Below, piece after piece: positions 4,270 to 7,682 of a stretch of 7,682 nt of DNA. The DNA comes from Saprospirales bacterium (GTDB lineage: Bacteria > Bacteroidota > Bacteroidia > Chitinophagales > Saprospiraceae): contig DLXL01000245.1 of the NCBI GenBank assembly GCA_003448025.1, positions 6,391 to 14,072 of the forward strand, read 5' to 3'. Under the pieces are notes generated by a model, which made no database searches, was not told the origin of the DNA, and saw nothing but the letters and a program-made list of their open reading frames with translations. Each line of letters opens with the position of its first letter. The stretch's first letter is position 1. A program made the translations under genes and the position numbers.

Positions 4270-5922
4270 ATGTACGCCAGTCCACTGCTAAGAACACTAC
4301 AGTTATTATCTGCGGATGAACTTGAAGCACTGCATTTATTTGTGGCTTCACCAATATTTAATGTAGAACGGCCTGAGGAAACCTTAGAGCTGTTTGAATA
4401 TATTAAGCGTTTTTACCCCAAGTTTGACCACCCCTCGCTGCACAGAGATATTGCAGGAAAGCGCTTTTTCCCACATAGTGCTAATCCTGTAGGGGCTCTC
4501 CAACGTACGATGGCGCAGCTGCTTGCCATCGTACGGAATTTTGTAACATTCCGCTATGCGATGCTTAGGGATGCTGATGAGCCTAATGGCACAGCTCTTT
4601 TACACGAGGTGCAGCAAAAAATTGCTTTAATGCGCTTTTACAGCGAGCGCATTTTTCAGCCTGATGTGCCACAGGCGCCGATGCCACCTGTGGAAGAAAC
4701 GGGCCGTAAAAGCAGAAAGACAGAAAACTATTTCGAAAACCTGAACAATCAGGCCAGGAAGGAACTGGACCAAACCCTTGATTTCACAGATTTTGATGAA
4801 TATGAATTCGCTGATTTTCATCAATTCCGATATCTGGTTGAACAGGAAAAAGCTTTTTATGAAGAGCGAAACAGCGAACGGGGTGGAGATAAAAACCTGT
4901 TGGCTGCTACCGAGCAGCTGGATACTTATTATCTGATGGCTAAGCTGGATCAAATGTGCAGACTGATCCATTATCAACGAATGTGGCGCCTTTATGAGCC
5001 TGGATCCGAAGAACATAAGCATTTTACGGCCAATCGGGATACAACTGTACAGATCATGCGAGCATTGCGTGCCAGCGGTTTTTTTCAACAGCCTGCACTT
5101 GCCATATCCTGCACTATGTTGGATTTTATGACTCAGGATGATGTAACAGAGGCCGAACGATTGTCAGAAAATTTTGAAGCACTATTGGCACAATACCCCG
5201 GCGTTCTGCCTGGAATCAGGGTTCAGAACATGCGCATTATGATTCGTGGATTTTGGCCGGCGAGGTACAGAGAAACGAAGGACCCCCGGTTTTTAGAAAA
5301 GATCTTTTCCATGCAACAGCAACAGTTACAGCAGTTTAGCGCGAAAGATCTTATGCCAAGTACCCATTTCCAAAATATGCTGCTTACCGCACTCAAGCTT
5401 AAGAAAATAGATTGGGCCGAGTCTTTTTTTAATCGTTATAGGGGATCCATAGGTGGCTTGATTGACGACACCCAAAAAGCCTTGCTGTTAGACATCGCCC
5501 AGGCGGCCATTTACTTCAGTAAATCTGACTTTAACAAGGCCGCCGATACCTTACCCCACTACCTGACCTATGGTGGTTTGGATGATATTTACTTGTATGC
5601 CATTGCGGCCACACTGGATGTCAGAATCCGGTATGAACTAAATGACCTTGATGATGAATATGGAGAACGAATGGTTCATGCAACAACAACCCGGTTAAGG
5701 AGGGAGGATAGCTTGCCGGCACATAGACGTTCGGAGCGACTGCGTTTTTTTCCGCTGGCCAAGGAATTGTACAAGCTAAAGGTATTACGTAAACAGGATA
5801 GAAAAGCCAATATAAGCAGCCCCCTTGACAAATTCAGGCTTCGATTGGATCAGGAGATCGTGGTGGATTGGGAGTGGCTTGAAGAAAAATATGCTGAATT
5901 CCTTAAAACTGAAAATAAATAA
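4270..5922 (+). CDS. Conserved helical protein of unknown function (550 aa, Bacteroidota type)
   Basis: I recognise the style of a Bacteroidota hypothetical family but no function. The protein starts at ATG 4270 with no signal peptide and no membrane segment, so it is cytoplasmic. The N-terminus has LQLLSADELEALHLFVASP followed by IFN, a pattern (LSxxE...SPxFN) recurring in that family. A charged, probably disordered linker (GRKSRKTENYF, around residues 147-157) leads to a long helical part containing EQLDTYYLMAKLDQMCRLIHYQ (around 216-237), the LDxYYxxxKLxxxC signature. The remainder is rich in paired helices and could be a TPR-like solenoid; the end is very basic, then acidic. No catalytic motif is visible. 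Nothing with an obvious functional link lies beside it: the candidate ncRNA is upstream and the convergent MBOAT gene overlaps its 3' end by 20 nt. A scaffold or protein-interaction role is only a guess from helix content. Confidence 0.85.
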   Translation: MYASPLLRTLQLLSADELEALHLFVASPIFNVERPEETLELFEYIKRFYPKFDHPSLHRDIAGKRFFPHSANPVGALQRTMAQLLAIVRNFVTFRYAMLRDADEPNGTALLHEVQQKIALMRFYSERIFQPDVPQAPMPPVEETGRKSRKTENYFENLNNQARKELDQTLDFTDFDEYEFADFHQFRYLVEQEKAFYEERNSERGGDKNLLAATEQLDTYYLMAKLDQMCRLIHYQRMWRLYEPGSEEHKHFTANRDTTVQIMRALRASGFFQQPALAISCTMLDFMTQDDVTEAERLSENFEALLAQYPGVLPGIRVQNMRIMIRGFWPARYRETKDPRFLEKIFSMQQQQLQQFSAKDLMPSTHFQNMLLTALKLKKIDWAESFFNRYRGSIGGLIDDTQKALLLDIAQAAIYFSKSDFNKAADTLPHYLTYGGLDDIYLYAIAATLDVRIRYELNDLDDEYGERMVHATTTRLRREDSLPAHRRSERLRFFPLAKELYKLKVLRKQDRKANISSPLDKFRLRLDQEIVVDWEWLEEKYAEFLKTENK

Positions 5923-7558
5923 AGGCCTGGACTTCGGAAGATTTTACTTGCATAACCAATGCAATAATAGCAGTGAGTAATACCGCCTTGCCAAGTAAAG
6001 GCAGTGATGTTGCCGCTTTTTGAGCGCTTAACTCCATGGATTTGGGAAGGAAATGCAATCCAAATCCAATTAACATCCAGAATAAAACGCCGCTATACCC
6101 AATAAAAAAGTCCATTAAGAACTCCGGTCGAAACTCAAAAGCTATTTGACGGAGCATCTCGCCTGCTTTTTCCATACCTGGAGCCCGGAAGAAAATCCAG
6201 CAAAAACACACAAAGTGAAAGGTCCAAACAGCAGCAAATGCCTTCCTTATTGGACCTGAAGAGCCCGGAAAAACGCTCCTTACCCACTTTTCAATAGCTA
6301 AGGCTATGCCGTGTAATGCCCCCCAAATAATAAACCTTGATGCCGCTCCGTGCCATAAGCCTCCCAGTAACATGGTTGCCATCAGATTGAAGTTAGTGGC
6401 CAGGGATGTCCGGTCACGGTTCCAAAGGGCTGGTACTACTACAATCATAAAAACAATGAACCAAAGTGCCATCCACCACCATTCGCCGGAAAGCATCTGG
6501 TAAACGGAATACCCAAAAGTAAAAGCAAAAAAGCCTCCCGTTACCAACCAGGTTGCCACACTTTGACCACGGTTGCCTCCCATGGGAATATACAGATAAT
6601 CTCTCAACCAGGTAGACAACGATATATGCCAGCGGCGCCAAAATTCTGTGATGCTGAGCGATTGATAGGGGGAATCAAAATTGATTGGAAACTTAAAACC
6701 CATTAATAAAGCCAAGCCAATGGCCATATCAGAGTATCCTGAAAAGTCGCAATAGATCTGCATGGCGTAGCCATATGCCGCAAAAAGATTCTCAATTCCG
6801 GTATATTGAAGAGGCGAGTCAAAAACCCGGTCTACAAAATTGACACTGATGTAATCGGAGATGACTGCTTTTTTAAATAATCCGGTGCAGATAAGGAAAA
6901 ACCCGCGACCAAAATCCTCCCTCGATACAAAAACCGGAATGCGAATTTGCGGCAGAAAATCTGCGGCCCTGACAATCGGACCAGCCACCATTTGCGGAAA
7001 AAACGTTACAAAAAACGCATAGTCCAGCATGTTGTCCAATGCTTTGAGTTGACCACGGTACACGTCGATGGTGTAGCTAAGCGATTGGAACGTAAAAAAG
7101 GATATTCCTGCCGGCAAGAACAAATAACGTGGATCGTAAGGCTTGTCCAGCGCTTCACAAAACATTTCAGAATACAGATTGTATTTGAAATATACCAGCA
7201 TACCCAGATTTACAATCAGACTGATGACCAGAAATGCCACTTTGCCCCACTTGGTTTTGGCCTGCTCCATCCAACGGGCCAGACTAAAATCCACCACAAC
7301 AATTAATACGTGTAACAACCAGAAGATTCCTGCGCACTTGAAGTAAAAAAACAGGGAAAAGACGGTTACCCAGGCAATACGAAGCCTGTCGCGGCGCATC
7401 AACATTTGATACACCGCATAAAATCCGATAAACAGGAATAAAAAAAGCCCACTGCTGAACAGCAAGGGCGATACTGTTTCCCATTGCCCAACCTCATTTT
7501 TAATGAGCGGACTTTTGGTCAATTCTTCCAGTATTTTGTTCAGGTCAAATTCAAACAC
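5903..7558 (-). CDS. MBOAT family O-acyltransferase (AlgI-like)
   Basis: This is a polytopic inner-membrane acyltransferase of 551 residues with about ten or more hydrophobic segments. It shows LPAGISFFTFQSLSYTIDVYRG (148-169), FFPQMVAGPIVR (186-197), IYCDFSGYSDMAIGLALLMGF (268-288), EFWRRWHISLSTWLRD (305-320) with YIPMGGNRG, and LLGGLWHGA (397-405). H403 corresponds to the catalytic histidine of AlgI/DltB, and H311 is the second conserved histidine. The C-terminus FIYFQF is typical, so the protein is full length. About 50 extra residues with two hydrophobic stretches (335-377) lie between GGNRG and LLGGLWHG, a spacing longer than I recall for AlgI. Such enzymes move acyl, usually acetyl, groups across the membrane for O-acylation of exported polysaccharides or other surface molecules. 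The acceptor is unknown and no AlgJ/AlgX-like partner is in view. The start is GTG 7558; an in-frame stop at 7580-7582 allows no earlier ATG, and the first internal Met is residue 52. Confidence 0.93.
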   Translation of the reverse strand: MFEFDLNKILEELTKSPLIKNEVGQWETVSPLLFSSGLFLFLFIGFYAVYQMLMRRDRLRIAWVTVFSLFFYFKCAGIFWLLHVLIVVVDFSLARWMEQAKTKWGKVAFLVISLIVNLGMLVYFKYNLYSEMFCEALDKPYDPRYLFLPAGISFFTFQSLSYTIDVYRGQLKALDNMLDYAFFVTFFPQMVAGPIVRAADFLPQIRIPVFVSREDFGRGFFLICTGLFKKAVISDYISVNFVDRVFDSPLQYTGIENLFAAYGYAMQIYCDFSGYSDMAIGLALLMGFKFPINFDSPYQSLSITEFWRRWHISLSTWLRDYLYIPMGGNRGQSVATWLVTGGFFAFTFGYSVYQMLSGEWWWMALWFIVFMIVVVPALWNRDRTSLATNFNLMATMLLGGLWHGAASRFIIWGALHGIALAIEKWVRSVFPGSSGPIRKAFAAVWTFHFVCFCWIFFRAPGMEKAGEMLRQIAFEFRPEFLMDFFIGYSGVLFWMLIGFGLHFLPKSMELSAQKAATSLPLLGKAVLLTAIIALVMQVKSSEVQAFIYFQF

Positions 7559-7562
7559 GGCG

Positions 7563-7594
7563 CGAAGGTAAAGCTTGAGTCATGGCTCTGTAAA
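7563..7594 (-). promoter_or_regulatory. Candidate promoter for the MBOAT gene, nearly leaderless
   Basis: On the minus strand TTTA (complement of 7591-7594), a 20-nt spacer and TACCTTCG (complement of 7563-7570) resemble TTTG/TAnnTTTG with one mismatch in each element. The -7 box ends only 4 nt before the GTG start, so the transcript would begin at or within a few bases of the start codon. Confidence 0.4.
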
Positions 7595-7608
7595 CGATAT
7601 CCGGAAAA

Positions 7609-7682
7609 TTATTGCTGCACCGGTTTGATCAATAAGGCCGTACTATTATTCCTTACCACTACAAAAACGTTTTGGCCATTTA
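7609..7682 (-). CDS. C-terminal fragment of an unidentified protein (partial, right window edge)
   Basis: One minus-strand frame is open from the window edge to TAA (7611-7609), ending in GQNVFVVVRNNSTALLIKPV then QQ. The alternating hydrophobic pattern looks like two beta strands at a protein end, and the other two minus frames do not read as protein. It could be the end of a beta-rich domain, perhaps a type IX secretion sorting tail, but 24 residues are too few to assign. The gap to the MBOAT GTG start is 50 nt, so the two may be co-transcribed. Confidence 0.4.
   Translation of the reverse strand, partial: NGQNVFVVVRNNSTALLIKPVQQ

Noticed and set aside
4627..5088. A 153-codon minus-strand frame inside the 550-residue protein gene
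   Set aside because: It is antisense to a well-formed long gene and has no recognisable protein features.
6947..7306. A 119-codon plus-strand frame inside the MBOAT gene
   Set aside because: It is antisense to a gene with clear catalytic motifs and has no domain character of its own.

Overview
The window looks like a chromosomal segment of a Bacteroidota bacterium, most likely from the Saprospiria/Haliscomenobacter-Lewinella side. This is inferred from several things: promoter boxes of the TAnnTTTG type rather than TATAAT, starts with no clear Shine-Dalgarno sequence, a secreted DUF1573 protein, a divergent NodB-like deacetylase of a type common in that phylum, and a long helical protein whose SPxFN and LDxYYxxxKLxxxC signatures I associate with Bacteroidota. 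No mobile element, CRISPR array, tRNA or rRNA was seen.

Left part (1-1859, + strand): the 3' half of an L-2-hydroxyglutarate oxidase-type FAD enzyme (lhgO), cut by the window edge, overlaps by 10 nt the start of a 416-residue polysaccharide-deacetylase-like protein. The two probably share a transcript. Centre-left (1860-3565, + strand): three short, separately transcribed genes follow. They encode a secreted DUF1573 Ig-like protein, an 81-residue secreted or anchored peptide of unknown function, and the 16S maturation factor RimM. Two clear hairpins (2531-2568 and 2958-2993) separate them, and each gene has a -7-like box upstream. RimM is unusual in lacking rpsP directly upstream and trmD directly downstream.

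Centre (3566-4269): about 700 nt without a credible gene. This is the most interesting stretch. Read on the minus strand it has a Bacteroidota-type promoter (TTTG, 21 nt, CACCTTTG; 4150-4118), an early stem-loop, a compact GC-rich three-way junction (3934-4030), further hairpins with A-rich loops, and an intrinsic terminator whose U-tract lies on the minus side (3609-3571). Together these describe a candidate structured non-coding RNA of about 540 nt that matches no RNA class I can recognise.

Right part (4270-7682): a 550-residue helical cytoplasmic protein of unknown function (+) has a nested palindrome just upstream. It converges with, and overlaps by 20 nt at the 3' ends, a 551-residue AlgI-type MBOAT O-acyltransferase (-). 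The MBOAT starts at GTG almost immediately after its promoter box. At the right edge there is a plausible 24-residue C-terminal fragment of another minus-strand gene.

The window is not one pathway. The deacetylase-like protein and the MBOAT both suggest modification of surface or exported glycans, while rimM and the candidate ncRNA are housekeeping or unknown.
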